From Candidatus Methylomirabilota bacterium (GTDB taxonomy: Bacteria; Methylomirabilota; Methylomirabilia; Rokubacteriales; DASRDR01), in NCBI GenBank assembly GCA_036005065.1, contig DASYQW010000221.1:1-32228 (forward strand): a stretch of 32,228 bases of DNA, given 5' to 3'. The notes beneath the pieces are model-generated. The model worked only from the letters and a program-made list of their open reading frames with translations. It was not told the origin of the DNA and ran no database searches. Every line of letters starts with the position of its first letter. The stretch's first letter is position 1. The position numbers were made by a program, and so were the translations under genes. Positions 1 to 8,728 of the stretch are shown in pieces.

Positions 1-926
1 TCCCACAGGCGAGTCGAGAAGTAGCGCTCCCCGATGTCGTTGAACACCGTCACGAAGCGGCCCCGCCGCTCGCGACGAGCGACGCGCTCCACGCCCACCA
101 TGTAGGCGCCCGAGGACTGCCCGACGAAGAAGCCGGCCCGCGCCAGGCGCGCGCACATGGCGTAGGTCTCGTCGCTGGTGACGGGGATCCGCTCGTCGAT
201 GACGCGCTCGTCCAGGATCGCCGGGATGATGTCCTCGGGATGCCCGAGCGGCTTGAGGCCCTCGATGCCGGGAAAGGCGTCCGGGATGACGCAGACCAGG
301 CGGATCGCCGGATCGTGCTCCTTGAGGCGGCGCCCCACGCCCGTCACGGTGCCGCCGGTCCCGACCCCGAGGACGAGGTGGGTCAGGCGGCCCGAGGTCT
401 GGGCGAGGATTTCCTCGGCTGTCGTCTCGTAGTGCGCGCGCCAGTTGTCGGGGTTGCCGTACTGGTCGCAGAAGAAGTACCGGCCGGGGTCGGCCTCGTA
501 CCGCCGGCGGACTTCCCGGAGCGCTTCGTCGTAGCCCTGAATCGCGTCGGTGAAGATGAGCCGGGCGCCGTGCGCCTGCAGCCGCTTCTTGCGCTCCAGG
601 CTGGCGTTGTTCGGGATCACGATCTCGACCGACAGGCCGAGGATCCGGCCGACCATCGCGTAGGCGATGCCCGCGTTGCCGGACGAGCTGTCGAGAACGG
701 TCAGCCCGGGCTTGAGGCGGCCGTCGGCCAGCGCCCCCAGCAGCATGCGGACCACCGGGCGGTCCTTGAGCGAGCCTCCCGGGTTGAGCGACTCGAGCTT
801 CGCCCATACCTCGACGTCGGGGAGCTCGTCGCCGAAGACGTCGACCGGCACCAGCGGCGTGTTCCCCACGGCCCGGAGGGCCGGGTAGCGGGCCAGGAGC
901 GGCTCGATGCTAGGGTCCCAGGGCAT
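1..926 (-). CDS. Cysteine synthase family PLP enzyme (3' end beyond window)
   Basis: Read on the minus strand from the ATG at 926, this gives at least 308 residues and runs off the left edge. It matches fold-type II PLP enzymes of the cysteine synthase (CysK/CysM) group, which replace the O-acetyl or related group of serine with sulfide to make cysteine in the cytosol. Visible marks are NPGGSLKDRP (residues 48-57) with the Schiff-base Lys54, the substrate loop SSSGNAGIAYA (80-90), the phosphate-binding loop GVGTGGTVTG (187-196) and the late SSG at 271-273 that holds the pyridine ring. NDIGERYFSTRLW at the edge resembles the family's C-terminal stretch, so little is missing. No strong Shine-Dalgarno site precedes the ATG. 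It lies 77 bases downstream of the amidohydrolase and may be co-transcribed. Cystathionine beta-synthase is an alternative, but no CBS domains are seen in the part present. Confidence 0.93.
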   Translation of the reverse strand, partial: MPWDPSIEPLLARYPALRAVGNTPLVPVDVFGDELPDVEVWAKLESLNPGGSLKDRPVVRMLLGALADGRLKPGLTVLDSSSGNAGIAYAMVGRILGLSVEIVIPNNASLERKKRLQAHGARLIFTDAIQGYDEALREVRRRYEADPGRYFFCDQYGNPDNWRAHYETTAEEILAQTSGRLTHLVLGVGTGGTVTGVGRRLKEHDPAIRLVCVIPDAFPGIEGLKPLGHPEDIIPAILDERVIDERIPVTSDETYAMCARLARAGFFVGQSSGAYMVGVERVARRERRGRFVTVFNDIGERYFSTRLW

Positions 927-1003
927 GGCGGTCCAGCCCCTAGTATGCCCCAGGGTCTCGGCGCGTGCCGGAGTAACCACACGCCGCCGATGGCCCGACC
1001 GCC

Positions 1004-2170
1004 TCACGCGGCGGCCGTGCCCCCCTCGAGTGGGCCGGCGGCCGGCAGACCGTACAGCGCCAGCGCGTTCCCGGCCAGGATGCGGCGGCCCGCGTCGCGC
1101 GCCTCGTCGGCGCGGAGCTGGCCTCGCTCGACGAGCCAGCCCAGCGCCTCGCCCAGGGCCTCCCGCGCCCAGGCGGCCACCAGCGGAAAGAGCTCGGGAA
1201 TCCCGCTCACGTCGGAGCCGTAGAGCAGCTTGCTGGCCGGCGCCAGGGCCAGCGTCTCGATGAGCGGGGAGACGCTGCCGGCCCCGAGGAAGGGGAGGGC
1301 CAGCGACAGGTCCACGTGGACCTGGGGCCACACCGCCGCCATGAAGGCGACCTCACGGGCGTAGGGGTAGGCCAGGTGCAGCAGCACCAGCCGCACGCTC
1401 GCCCATCGGGGGTCCTCGAGGATCGGGCGGAGCAGCAGCGGGTTCGCCTGGATCAGGTCGATGTCCGGGTCGCCGAAGCCCGTGTGGAGCTGGAGGGGAC
1501 GTCCCGTCGACCGCGCCACCTCCAGTGCCTCGGCGACCAGGGTATCCAGGAGCGGCTTCTCGGTCAGGCGCCGTGACCCGCCGCCTCGGACCCGCGCGCT
1601 CACGCGCCGATAGCTCTCGGCCACGTCGGCCTCGGCCCAGTCCCGAAGCGCGAGCCCCGAGCGGTAGGCGACGATCGTCTTCAACGCCACGCACCGCGTG
1701 GCCGCCGCCCGGAGCTCGCTCCGGAACGCCTCCCGGAATTCTTCCCACGGGAGGGCCCGGGCCAGGAGCGCCTCGGCGCAGGTCTCGATCCGGAAGACCT
1801 CGTGGACCCGACACGGCAGGAGCTCCCTCATCTCGACGAGCGACATCGCCTCGGCGGGATAGCCCGTGTCGACCAGGAGGGCCGTGATGCGCTGCTCGGC
1901 CCAGAGCCGCCGGGCCGCCTGGCGACCGCCGACCGGTCGGCGCGCCAGCACCGCCTCCACCGTGGGCTCGACGCCCAGGCCCTCCGCGAGCCCTCGGAGC
2001 GCGCGGCGGTAGTAGGCGACGTGGGGGATGTGGGCGGCCATGGCTCCCGGCCGCCCTTCGCTGAAGAGGTTGGCAAATCGATCCGGCGCGACCCTCCAGG
2101 GATCGACGAAGAATGGATGACAGTGGCCATCCACGACCGCGAGGTCCGAGAGGTCGATTGCGGGCGGCAC
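1004..2170 (-). CDS. Amidohydrolase family protein (FluG-type TIM barrel)
   Basis: A 388-residue protein starting with GTG at 2170. It is a metal-dependent TIM-barrel hydrolase of the amidohydrolase_2 group. Residues expected for metal binding and catalysis are present: HCH at 16-18, Lys164 (in ALKTIVAY), His229 (LQLHTGFGDPD), His265 (LLHLAYPY) and Asp320 in LLYGSDVSG. The pattern QLHTGFGDPDIDL followed by SDVSGIPE resembles the N-terminal hydrolase half of FluG/nodulin-like proteins, here without the glutamine-synthetase half. The substrate is unknown. The dodecin gene lies 145 bases upstream on the same strand, with a strong hairpin (2192-2219) between them, and the cysteine synthase follows. 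The family call is firm; the substrate cannot be read from the sequence. Confidence 0.88.
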   Translation of the reverse strand: MPPAIDLSDLAVVDGHCHPFFVDPWRVAPDRFANLFSEGRPGAMAAHIPHVAYYRRALRGLAEGLGVEPTVEAVLARRPVGGRQAARRLWAEQRITALLVDTGYPAEAMSLVEMRELLPCRVHEVFRIETCAEALLARALPWEEFREAFRSELRAAATRCVALKTIVAYRSGLALRDWAEADVAESYRRVSARVRGGGSRRLTEKPLLDTLVAEALEVARSTGRPLQLHTGFGDPDIDLIQANPLLLRPILEDPRWASVRLVLLHLAYPYAREVAFMAAVWPQVHVDLSLALPFLGAGSVSPLIETLALAPASKLLYGSDVSGIPELFPLVAAWAREALGEALGWLVERGQLRADEARDAGRRILAGNALALYGLPAAGPLEGGTAAA

Positions 2171-2191
2171 GGGGGCCGCGGCTACGGCATG

Positions 2192-2219
2192 TCGGGGGGG
2201 TCTCGGAGGACCCCCCCGA
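2192..2219 (-). terminator. Perfect 11-bp GC hairpin between dodecin and amidohydrolase
   Basis: The arms 2192-2202 and 2209-2219 are perfectly complementary (TCGGGGGGGTC against its reverse complement) around a 6-base loop. There is no T tract, so intrinsic termination after the dodecin gene is only likely, not certain. It could instead be a leader or mRNA-stabilising structure for the amidohydrolase, whose GTG begins 22 bases downstream. Confidence 0.45.
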
Positions 2220-2315
2220 TGCCCCCCCGTCGTGGCGGCGGCAAAGCCGACGCTCGGACGCTAGTCGACGCATTCCGTGATGGGGTCATCGGCGGCTGAT
2301 TACTCCGACACACGG

Positions 2316-2546
2316 CTAGTCTTTCCCGAGCTCCTTGTCGTCGAGAATCCGGAAGCCCACCTTCAGTGTGACCTGGAACCGGGTCACCTTGTTGCTCTCG
2401 ATGACGCCGCGGATCTCGGTCACCTCGAACCAGTCGAGATTGCGCACGGTCTTCGTCGCCCGGGCGATGGCGTTCTTCACCGCTTGATCCACGCCGCGGT
2501 CCGACACTCCGACCAGCTCGATCAGCTTGTATGTCTTCTCCGGCAT
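2316..2546 (-). CDS. Dodecin family flavin-binding protein
   Basis: A 76-residue protein from the ATG at 2546. Dodecins form hollow 12-subunit shells in the cytosol that store or buffer FMN, riboflavin or lumichrome. The family pattern is complete: YKLIELVGVSD near the N-terminus, the VKNAIARATKTVRNLDWFEV helix-to-strand segment with the flavin-stacking Trp, and RFQVTLKVGFRI with the conserved Gln. The length is typical. A longer reading from a GTG at 2555 is possible, but that GTG lies inside the ribosome-binding site AGGAGG (2554-2559), which sits 7 bases from the ATG at 2546, so the shorter start is preferred. It follows a receiver gene by about 180 bases and is probably its own unit. Confidence 0.95.
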   Translation of the reverse strand: MPEKTYKLIELVGVSDRGVDQAVKNAIARATKTVRNLDWFEVTEIRGVIESNKVTRFQVTLKVGFRILDDKELGKD

Positions 2547-2553
2547 CGCGCTC

Positions 2554-2559
2554 ACCTCC
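2554..2559 (-). promoter_or_regulatory. Shine-Dalgarno site fixing the dodecin start
   Basis: Consensus AGGAGG on the minus strand, 7 bases before the ATG at 2546. It overlaps the alternative GTG at 2555, which would therefore have no ribosome-binding site of its own. Confidence 0.8.
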
Positions 2560-2728
2560 TGGTCAGCATTGACGCAGAACCCCCGTGGAATGCGGCACCG
2601 GGCACAGTGCGGGCCGAGCCTCCGCGACCGGATCGCGTCGATTCATGGCAGCCGGATCGTAGCACGGAATGCGGGCGCCGAGACGATGGGCGGGGGCCAA
2701 TCGCGAACGGGAAGGACTGTCGGAGCCT

Positions 2729-3121
2729 CTACGGCCGCGGCCGCGCGATGACGGCCGCGACGTGGTCGAGGAGCGTGTCCAGAGATGTCGTCTTGGGCAG
2801 GATCCCGGCGATCCGGAGCGACGCCGCCCCCGGGGCGTCGATGGAGTCCCGGAGATGCTCCCCGAGCGCGGAGACGATCAGAACGGGTACATCTCTCCGC
2901 GCGGAGCTCGCCCGAAGACGGGCTAGGAACTCGAATCCATCCATCTCCGGCATCGCCATGTCCAGGACAATGAGATCGGGGCCGATCTCCTCGAGGCGAC
3001 TCAGCGCCTCGACACCCGCCGCCAGGCCGACGACACTGTACCCCGCACGTTCCAGCGCGTCGACGAACGTCTCCCGCACGGCCTCATCGTCGTCGAGAAC
3101 GAGCACTTGCGCTCCAGGCAT
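2729..3121 (-). CDS. Single-domain response regulator receiver
   Basis: A 130-residue CheY-like receiver from the ATG at 3121. It shows the acidic pair in VLVLDDDEAV, the phospho-acceptor Asp in LIVLDMAMPEMDG, the switch Ser in LIVSALG and the conserved Lys in ILPKTTS. Nothing follows the receiver, so it has no DNA-binding or enzymatic output and must act by contacting a partner or relaying phosphate. The frame stays open upstream to 3241, but that would overlap the end of the big hybrid kinase gene; the ATG at 3121, 29 bases after that gene's stop, aligns with the normal receiver start. Its position just behind the kinase makes that kinase the likely phosphate donor. Confidence 0.9.
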   Translation of the reverse strand: MPGAQVLVLDDDEAVRETFVDALERAGYSVVGLAAGVEALSRLEEIGPDLIVLDMAMPEMDGFEFLARLRASSARRDVPVLIVSALGEHLRDSIDAPGAASLRIAGILPKTTSLDTLLDHVAAVIARPRP

Positions 3122-3150
3122 CGCGGCCCCCGGGGGGTTGTCCCTCGACC

Positions 3151-6100
3151 CTACGGGCCTCGGTTCTCGCGCCGCCAGCTCGCCAGGGTGATCATCTCGC
3201 CGACCAGCTGAATCGCTCGGCGCAGATCCGACGGGGCGCACGGCTTGGCCAGCATCATCGCCCCGGTCTTCTGGAGAAACTCCTGGGTCTCGGAATTGAC
3301 GGTGTCGCCGGTCAGGAAGATCATGCGGCGACAGAGCTCCGGCTGGCGGCGCTCCAGGGCTCTGAAGAGGCCAGGCCCGTCCAGTCCCGGCATCCGGATG
3401 TCACTCAGGATGACGTCGTAGCTCCGCTCTTGAAGCTTCTCGAGCGCCATGAGCCCGCTGGAGGTCGTGTCGATCTGATGGCCGTCGTTCGACAGGACCT
3501 CGATCATCAGCTCGAGAAAGTCCGGCTCGTCATCGATGACGAGGATCGTCCGGGGTGTCGTCCGCACCGCCGCGCTGCGTTCGGGGACCTTCGGGGGTTC
3601 GGGCGGCGTGATCGGAAGCTCGATCCGGAACACCGTCCCCTCGCCTGGTGCGCTCTCCAGCCGAATCGAGCCGCCATGTCCCTCGACGATCCCTCGGCAG
3701 AGGGAGAGGCCCAGACCCGTGCCTTGCCCGATCGGCTTGGTCGTGAAGAAGGGCTCGAAGACGCGGGCCTGGTTCTCCGGGAGGACGCCCGGTCCATTGT
3801 CCGCGACCTCGATGAAGATACGTCCCCGGGCTCGGTCGTGGCGCGTCGTGCACCGGAGCTGGCGCGGGGTGCTCACCTCGCGCAAGGCCTGGAGGGCGTT
3901 CGAGACGAGGTTGACGACCAGCTGGTGGAGCTGCTGGGGATCCGCCTGGAGCACCGGAAGCTCGGCGTCGAGGTCCAGGGTCACGCTGACCTCGTCCACC
4001 CGCAGCGGGTAGGCGAGAAGCTCCACCGCCTCCTCCACGACCTCGTTGAGTCGCACCTCCCGCTGCTCGGGCTTGCGCTGGCGCGCCAGGGCCAGGAAGT
4101 TGCGGACGATACGCGCGCACCGATCGGCCGCCTTCACGATCCTCTGGGCCCGGGTCTCGAGCGGCCCGCCGGCCGCCGCTTGCCGGAGCATGGTGGCCTG
4201 GCCCATGACGACCGCGAGGGGATTGTTCAGCTCGTGGGCGACGCCTGCCAGCAGTGAGCCCATGGCGGCCAGCTTCTCGGCCTGATAGCGCGCCTCGCGT
4301 TGTCGCGCGAGCTCTTCCTCCGCGTGGTGCCGTTCGGTCGTATCCTGCGCCTGGACGATGAAATAGCTGGGAGCTCCGGTCGCCCCCCGCACGAGCGACA
4401 CGCTGGCCAGCACCCAGACGAGGCGTCCCGACTTGTGGAGGTACCGCTTCTCCCGCTGGTAGGAGTCGACCTCGCCGGCCAGCATCCGGCGGTCGTGTTC
4501 GTGATCCAGGGCAACCTCGTCGGGATGCGTCACCGTGTCGAAGCGGGCGGCCAAGAGCTCGCGCTCCGAGTAGCCGAGCAATGCGCACAGCGCACGGTTG
4601 ACCCGCAGGTAGCGCCCGTCGAGGGTCTGCAGCGCCATGCCGGTGCCCGAGTGTTCGAAGGCACCGCGGAACCGTTCCTCGCTGTCCCGCAGCGCCTCTT
4701 CGGCCCGCTGGTGCGCGGCGATGTCGTCTCTGACTTCCCGGTAGAGTCGAAGGTTGTCGAGCGCCACCGCGGCCTGGGAGGAGAAGGCGGTGGCGATGGC
4801 CTGATCCTCGGCCGTGAAGCCGTCTGCGCGCTTCGTCCGGATGCTGAGCACCCCGATCACGCGCTCGGCGAGCTTCACCGGAACGGCGAGGATGGCCCGG
4901 TATCCGAGACGCTGGAGGGTCTCCCGATGTCCGGGGATCAAGCGCCAATCACTGAAGGGGTGCCCCACCACGAGGGGTTCCCCGGCGGCCGCCACCCAGC
5001 CGCTCACGCTCTCACCGATCTTGAGCGGTTGCCACGGCGTGGGGTCGTCTTCGCTCCCCCAGGTCCCGGTGACGACCAGGGCGTCCCCCTCCCGGAGTCG
5101 GAATCCCACCGCATCGGCCTGGAGCAACCGCCCGCACGCTTCGGCGATCTTGCCCAGGAGGGACTCGGCCGGCTGCAGTCGGGAAAGTTCGCGGCTGAGC
5201 TCCAGGAGCGCTTCGAGGCGCGACTGCCGGGTCTTCACATCCTGAACGAGCCGGGCATTTTCGATGGCCACCGCCGCCTGGCGGGCGATGGCCTCGACGA
5301 GCTGAAGCTCCTCGGAGGTAAACGCATGCGACTCGCGCAGCCAGGCGATGCCGAACCCGCCGATGACGCGTTCCCGCGCGCGCATCGGAAGAACGAGCAG
5401 GGACTTGTGCGGCAACAGCCGGGCCCATGCGTGGTCGAGCCGGGGGTCACCTTGGCTCTCGCTCGCATAGACGGCGCCCTCCAGCCGTTTCGCGTGTTCC
5501 ACGAGGGGTCCCGACAGGGTCGCCGGGCCGATGGCCGCCAGGACGGCGGGCGGAACGTGATAGCCTGCCAGCGGAATGAGCTGGTCGGCGCCCGGGCTGA
5601 AACCCCACGCTCCGCCCACGTCGGCTCCCAGGACGCGCACCATCTGGCGGGTCGCACGCCGGACGATCTCAGTGAGCTCCAGGGTGGAGCCGAGGGCCTG
5701 GCTGACGGCCAAGAGGGTGTTGGTCTGGGCGAGCTGCCGCTGAGCTTCGTCGTAGAGCCGCGCGTTCTCCAGTGCCAGGGCTGCCTGGTCCGCAAAGGCC
5801 TGCGCGAATCGGATCTCCTCGGCACTGAACGCGCGGCCCAGGCGGTCGCCGATGGCCAGCGCCCCGATCACGCGGTCCCGGACCAGGAGCGGCACCGCGA
5901 GGACCGCGCGATAAGGGGTGGCCTCGGCGCGCACCCGCAAGTCGGGCGTGAGCCGGACCCGCGGGTCGGACAGAACATCGGTGGTGGCCGCCGGGCGACC
6001 TTCGGCCGCGGCCAGGCCGGCCACCCCGGTGCCCTCTTCGAGGACCACCCCGACCCTGACCGCGCTCGAATCTCCCGCGACGGCCATGGCCATGAGGTCT

Positions 6101-6801
6101 CGAGTGTCGGCGGCGCGCCGGTAGAGGACCGCCATCTCGGCTCCATACACCTCGAGGACCCGCTCGACGATACACCGGCCGACCTCACTCGGGTCGAGGG
6201 ACTGGGCGAGGAGGCGGCCGACTTCGGCGAGGGCCTCGGCCGCTTGGCGGCGCGCCTCGCTCGCCCGGAGGTCCGCCTCCGCTCGTCGGAGCCGCAAGAG
6301 GGCGTTGACGGTCGCGACCAGTTCGGTGGTGTCCACCGGCTTCGTCAGATACCCGTCGGCCCCCGCATCCAGCGCCCGCACGCGGTCGCCGACCTCGCGA
6401 AAGACCCCCGAGAGGAGCAGCACCGGAATCGCGCGAGTCGCCGGATCGCCCTTCAAGTGATGACAGACCTCGACGCCGTCCGTGTCGGGCAGGCGGACGT
6501 CGAGGACGATCAGCGCGGGCTGCTGCTCAGCGGCCCAGCGGAGCGCCTCGGCGCCGGTGGCGGCCTCTCGAACGTCGAAGCCCGCGTCCGCCAGGAGGAT
6601 GCCCATGGCTTCCCGCCAGTCCTGTGCATCGTCGACGAGAAGGAGCATCGGCTTGGGCTCACCGGGCACGGCGGATCCCGTCAGTGCCGCGGCCACCGGC
6701 GGTCGCCGCGTCACAGAGGGACCGCCGCCGGCGCGCGGTAGCGGAGACGCTCGCTGTCCCCCGCCCCGATCGATTCGAGCCGGCCGCACGTCGCTGTCCA
6801 T
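3151..6801 (-). CDS. Hybrid histidine kinase REC-GAF-GAF-GAF-PAS-HisKA-HATPase-REC
   Basis: A 1216-residue soluble sensor kinase with no membrane segment or signal peptide. Domains in order are: receiver 1 (about 52-170; Asp101, Lys154), three GAF sensor domains (about 205-345, 370-520, 540-690) joined by helical linkers, PAS (about 707-825), HisKA with phospho-acceptor His856 in GVAHELNNP, and HATPase_c with N-box Asn964/Asn968, DNGPG (1001-1005) and GTGLGLS (1027-1033). Receiver 2 follows (about 1085-1205; Asp1134, Lys1186). The ATG at 6801 has no clear Shine-Dalgarno site. The first 50 residues are Arg/Gly/Pro-rich, so a start at an internal GTG (6669) or ATG (6648), just before receiver 1, is quite possible. 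Having a receiver at each end suggests input from another kinase plus internal relay. The lone receiver at 2729-3121 follows in the same direction. The signal sensed is not deducible. Confidence 0.93.
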   Translation of the reverse strand: MDSDVRPARIDRGGGQRASPLPRAGGGPSVTRRPPVAAALTGSAVPGEPKPMLLLVDDAQDWREAMGILLADAGFDVREAATGAEALRWAAEQQPALIVLDVRLPDTDGVEVCHHLKGDPATRAIPVLLLSGVFREVGDRVRALDAGADGYLTKPVDTTELVATVNALLRLRRAEADLRASEARRQAAEALAEVGRLLAQSLDPSEVGRCIVERVLEVYGAEMAVLYRRAADTRDLMAMAVAGDSSAVRVGVVLEEGTGVAGLAAAEGRPAATTDVLSDPRVRLTPDLRVRAEATPYRAVLAVPLLVRDRVIGALAIGDRLGRAFSAEEIRFAQAFADQAALALENARLYDEAQRQLAQTNTLLAVSQALGSTLELTEIVRRATRQMVRVLGADVGGAWGFSPGADQLIPLAGYHVPPAVLAAIGPATLSGPLVEHAKRLEGAVYASESQGDPRLDHAWARLLPHKSLLVLPMRARERVIGGFGIAWLRESHAFTSEELQLVEAIARQAAVAIENARLVQDVKTRQSRLEALLELSRELSRLQPAESLLGKIAEACGRLLQADAVGFRLREGDALVVTGTWGSEDDPTPWQPLKIGESVSGWVAAAGEPLVVGHPFSDWRLIPGHRETLQRLGYRAILAVPVKLAERVIGVLSIRTKRADGFTAEDQAIATAFSSQAAVALDNLRLYREVRDDIAAHQRAEEALRDSEERFRGAFEHSGTGMALQTLDGRYLRVNRALCALLGYSERELLAARFDTVTHPDEVALDHEHDRRMLAGEVDSYQREKRYLHKSGRLVWVLASVSLVRGATGAPSYFIVQAQDTTERHHAEEELARQREARYQAEKLAAMGSLLAGVAHELNNPLAVVMGQATMLRQAAAGGPLETRAQRIVKAADRCARIVRNFLALARQRKPEQREVRLNEVVEEAVELLAYPLRVDEVSVTLDLDAELPVLQADPQQLHQLVVNLVSNALQALREVSTPRQLRCTTRHDRARGRIFIEVADNGPGVLPENQARVFEPFFTTKPIGQGTGLGLSLCRGIVEGHGGSIRLESAPGEGTVFRIELPITPPEPPKVPERSAAVRTTPRTILVIDDEPDFLELMIEVLSNDGHQIDTTSSGLMALEKLQERSYDVILSDIRMPGLDGPGLFRALERRQPELCRRMIFLTGDTVNSETQEFLQKTGAMMLAKPCAPSDLRRAIQLVGEMITLASWRRENRGP

Positions 6802-7136
6802 GTGTGCCAGACAGGTCTAGAAGTGTCCTGGACCCAAGCCCCGGCGCGGGCCGAAGTCCCAACCAGGCCATCGCCGGACGGAGAGACAGTCCTCGCCCAT
6901 GCAAGATCGATGCTAGGAGTGCCCGGGCCGCAGATCGACGATCTTACCGGGAGTTATGTTCGAGCCCAGGCGGAAGCCGGCGAATCCGGCTGACGAGGCG
7001 CTGACCAGCGATCCATTTCTGACCGGCATCCTGACCCCTGGGCGCGACGCAGGACCGCTTCACCGGCGTGACGCGCGCTCAGGCGGATGCCGGTCGCGCG
7101 AGGTCAGCGCCCGGTGCCCATCGTGCGCGCCCGATC
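6802..7136. other. Intergenic stretch, no gene seen
   Basis: 335 bases between a receiver stop and the hybrid kinase start. The only structure noted is a small perfect hairpin, AGCCGG (6975-6980) with CCGGCT (6986-6991). I could not find a convincing promoter for the kinase in it. Short open frames here have no recognisable protein character. Confidence 0.5.
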
Positions 7137-7664
7137 TCAGCCTCGCCGGCGGCGAACGGCGGCCTGGAGGGCCCTGGCGAGCACCTCTTGCTCAATCGGC
7201 TTCGTGAGGTGGGCGTCGAATCCCGAGGCCCACGTCTCGAGGTAATGGGCGTCGTCGCCGAGGGCGGTGGCGGCGAGAATGGGGACGTTCGCCCACCGTG
7301 GATTACGTCGAACTCGCCGGGCAAAGGCCACTCCATCCATCCGCGGCATGAGCAAGTCCGCCACGATGGCATCGGGCTTCACCCGCTGAAGGGCCCGCAG
7401 CCCGGCCAGTCCGTCTTCCGCGACCCGAACACGAGCGCCGAGACCCTCCAGCATCCGGCGTAGCAGGTCGCGGATGTCCGGGTGATCCTCGAGCACGAGC
7501 ACGACGAGGTGGTCGAGCCGTGGACCCTTGCCGCGGCGTCGTGGCCCTCGGGAAGTGCTCGTACCACGCGGCCACTGCCCGAACAGGCTCCCGGCCGGAA
7601 CGTTGCCGCGACGCCGTTGGCCCGAGGAGTCGGCCAGGGAGGGCATCGAGACCTCACCGTTCAT
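7137..7664 (-). CDS. Response regulator receiver with basic N-terminal extension
   Basis: A 175-residue protein. Residues about 52-172 form a CheY-like receiver: Glu59/Asp60 in VLVLEDHPDIR, phospho-acceptor Asp103 in IVADLLMPRMDG, switch Thr in AATALG, and Lys155 in HLTKPIE. The first 50 residues are Arg/Gly/Ser-rich, without predicted structure, and there is no C-terminal output domain. The ATG at 7664 lies 3 bases after the TGA of the upstream small gene (7668-7991), which argues for translational coupling and supports this start, although an internal ATG at 7646 is also possible. It belongs to the same minus-strand signalling series as the 1216-residue kinase. Confidence 0.88.
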   Translation of the reverse strand: MNGEVSMPSLADSSGQRRRGNVPAGSLFGQWPRGTSTSRGPRRRGKGPRLDHLVVLVLEDHPDIRDLLRRMLEGLGARVRVAEDGLAGLRALQRVKPDAIVADLLMPRMDGVAFARRVRRNPRWANVPILAATALGDDAHYLETWASGFDAHLTKPIEQEVLARALQAAVRRRRG

Positions 7665-7667
7665 CTG

Positions 7668-7991
7668 TCAGTCGAGCGAGGACGCGGGGACGGGAGCCCG
7701 CACCGCACGCGCGACGAAGAATCCGCGCGTGTTCAGGATAGCCGTCGAGTCGACGGAGAACCGGCGTGGCCCACGCCGGCGCTCGACGGACACTTTCCGA
7801 ACCGTCCGTCGCCGATCTTCGATGATGCGACGGTCCCAGATCACTGCGGTGGTAGGGTCATCCGCGTAGCGGGCCCGGAGCACCTGAAACAGCTCCGGAG
7901 CGCCGCGGCGGACGATCACGAGGCGCGCGACCGGCGGCTCCATTTGCCGCTCAGGCCTAGCACCTCCCATGCCACGCAGCGGCCCACTCAT
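7668..7991 (-). CDS. Small DRR/ERR-rich conserved hypothetical protein
   Basis: A 107-residue protein of unknown function. A hydrophobic N-terminal strand (ARLVIVRRGAPELFQVL) is followed by AVIWDRRIIEDRRRTVRK and VERRRGPRRF, then a C-terminal GFFVARAV strand. I recall similar short proteins with repeated DRR/ERR motifs from environmental GC-rich bacteria, commonly unannotated; that is memory, not a search. The start may be the ATG at 7991 or at 7943 (MEPPVARL). Its stop lies 3 bases before the receiver ATG at 7664, so the two are probably made together. The Arg-rich centre could bind nucleic acid or an acidic partner, but there is no direct sign of either. Confidence 0.7.
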   Translation of the reverse strand: MSGPLRGMGGARPERQMEPPVARLVIVRRGAPELFQVLRARYADDPTTAVIWDRRIIEDRRRTVRKVSVERRRGPRRFSVDSTAILNTRGFFVARAVRAPVPASSLD

Positions 7992-8353
7992 GCAGGCCGC
8001 TTTTCGTGGGCATTTCCGTCGCTGGCCCGGCCGCCGCCCGCCGCGTCCTGGCCAGTTTTGGGCCGATCGCGGTGAAAGCCTGACCGCTCTATTGGGGCGG
8101 CTGGGCCGTCAGTACTTGTAGTTCACCGGGCCCCATCAACGTGTCGCCATGATGCGACCCACGAGGTTGCAGACCGCGGCAAAACGCGGCGCGACACGCA
8201 ACCCCCGCGCAACCAGCATGGCCTCTCCCCCGGGGGCACTGGGCACGACCCCCCGGGGGGCACGCGCGTGGGCGGGGGCCCCAGGGCGCACCTTGAGTCG
8301 CCAATCACGGTCCAACCGCCCCGGGTGGGCTGGCGGCGCGCACCGAGGGTGAG
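7992..8353. other. Intergenic region with GC palindromes
   Basis: 362 bases between divergent small genes. It holds GTCGC-N6-GCGAC (around 8144-8159) and two self-complementary C/G runs near 8227-8262 (CCCCCGGGGG and CCCCCCGGGGGG). These could be structured leader or terminator elements. No gene, tRNA fold or good promoter was recognised, although the divergent promoters of the genes at 7668-7991 and 8354-8728 must lie within it. Confidence 0.4.
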
Positions 8354-8728
8354 ATGACTAACGAACAGGCCACGGCGTTCCAGCACCTCCGACGACTGGC
8401 CCGGCCGTGTCGCTTCCGGGTGATCGCGGACGCGGAGGGCTTCCCGATCATGCCGGGCCGGCTCGGGCAGCTCGAATACCACGACGGCCGGGACCTGGCG
8501 GCCTTCACCGACCGCCCGCGGCTCCACGGGACGCTCTGGGCGATCCCCGGCGTCCGCCGGCACCAGACGGGCGACCGCGAAGTGCGCGCCGTCTTCCCGC
8601 CCGAGGCCCTCGAGCAGGTCGCCGGGGTGATCCGAGCGAAGCGCCGACGGCCGGGCCGTCCGCTGAGCCCTGAGGCCGTCCGGAATCTTGCCCTGGGGCG
8701 ACGTATTAGAGCGACTTCCCGCCTCTAG
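8354..8728 (+). CDS. Hypothetical protein, 124 aa
   Basis: The ATG at 8354 is preceded by GAGGG (8345-8349), four bases upstream. The frame has the strong third-position GC bias of real genes in this window. The protein contains RFRVIADAEGFPIMPGRLGQ, YHDGRDLAAFTDRPRL, LWAIPGVRRHQTGDREVRA, then a basic tail (KRRRPGRPL) ending RIRATSRL. No domain is recognised. The central WAIPGVRRHQTGDRE block looks conserved in style, and I have the impression of similar short proteins in related metagenome genomes. It is the only plus-strand gene in an otherwise minus-strand 1-11 kb block, so it is probably an independent insertion or unit. Confidence 0.65.
   Translation: MTNEQATAFQHLRRLARPCRFRVIADAEGFPIMPGRLGQLEYHDGRDLAAFTDRPRLHGTLWAIPGVRRHQTGDREVRAVFPPEALEQVAGVIRAKRRRPGRPLSPEAVRNLALGRRIRATSRL

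Noticed and set aside
4300-6741. 813-residue open frame on the plus strand
   Set aside because: Shadow of the GAF-PAS-kinase gene; no ribosome-binding site or domain.
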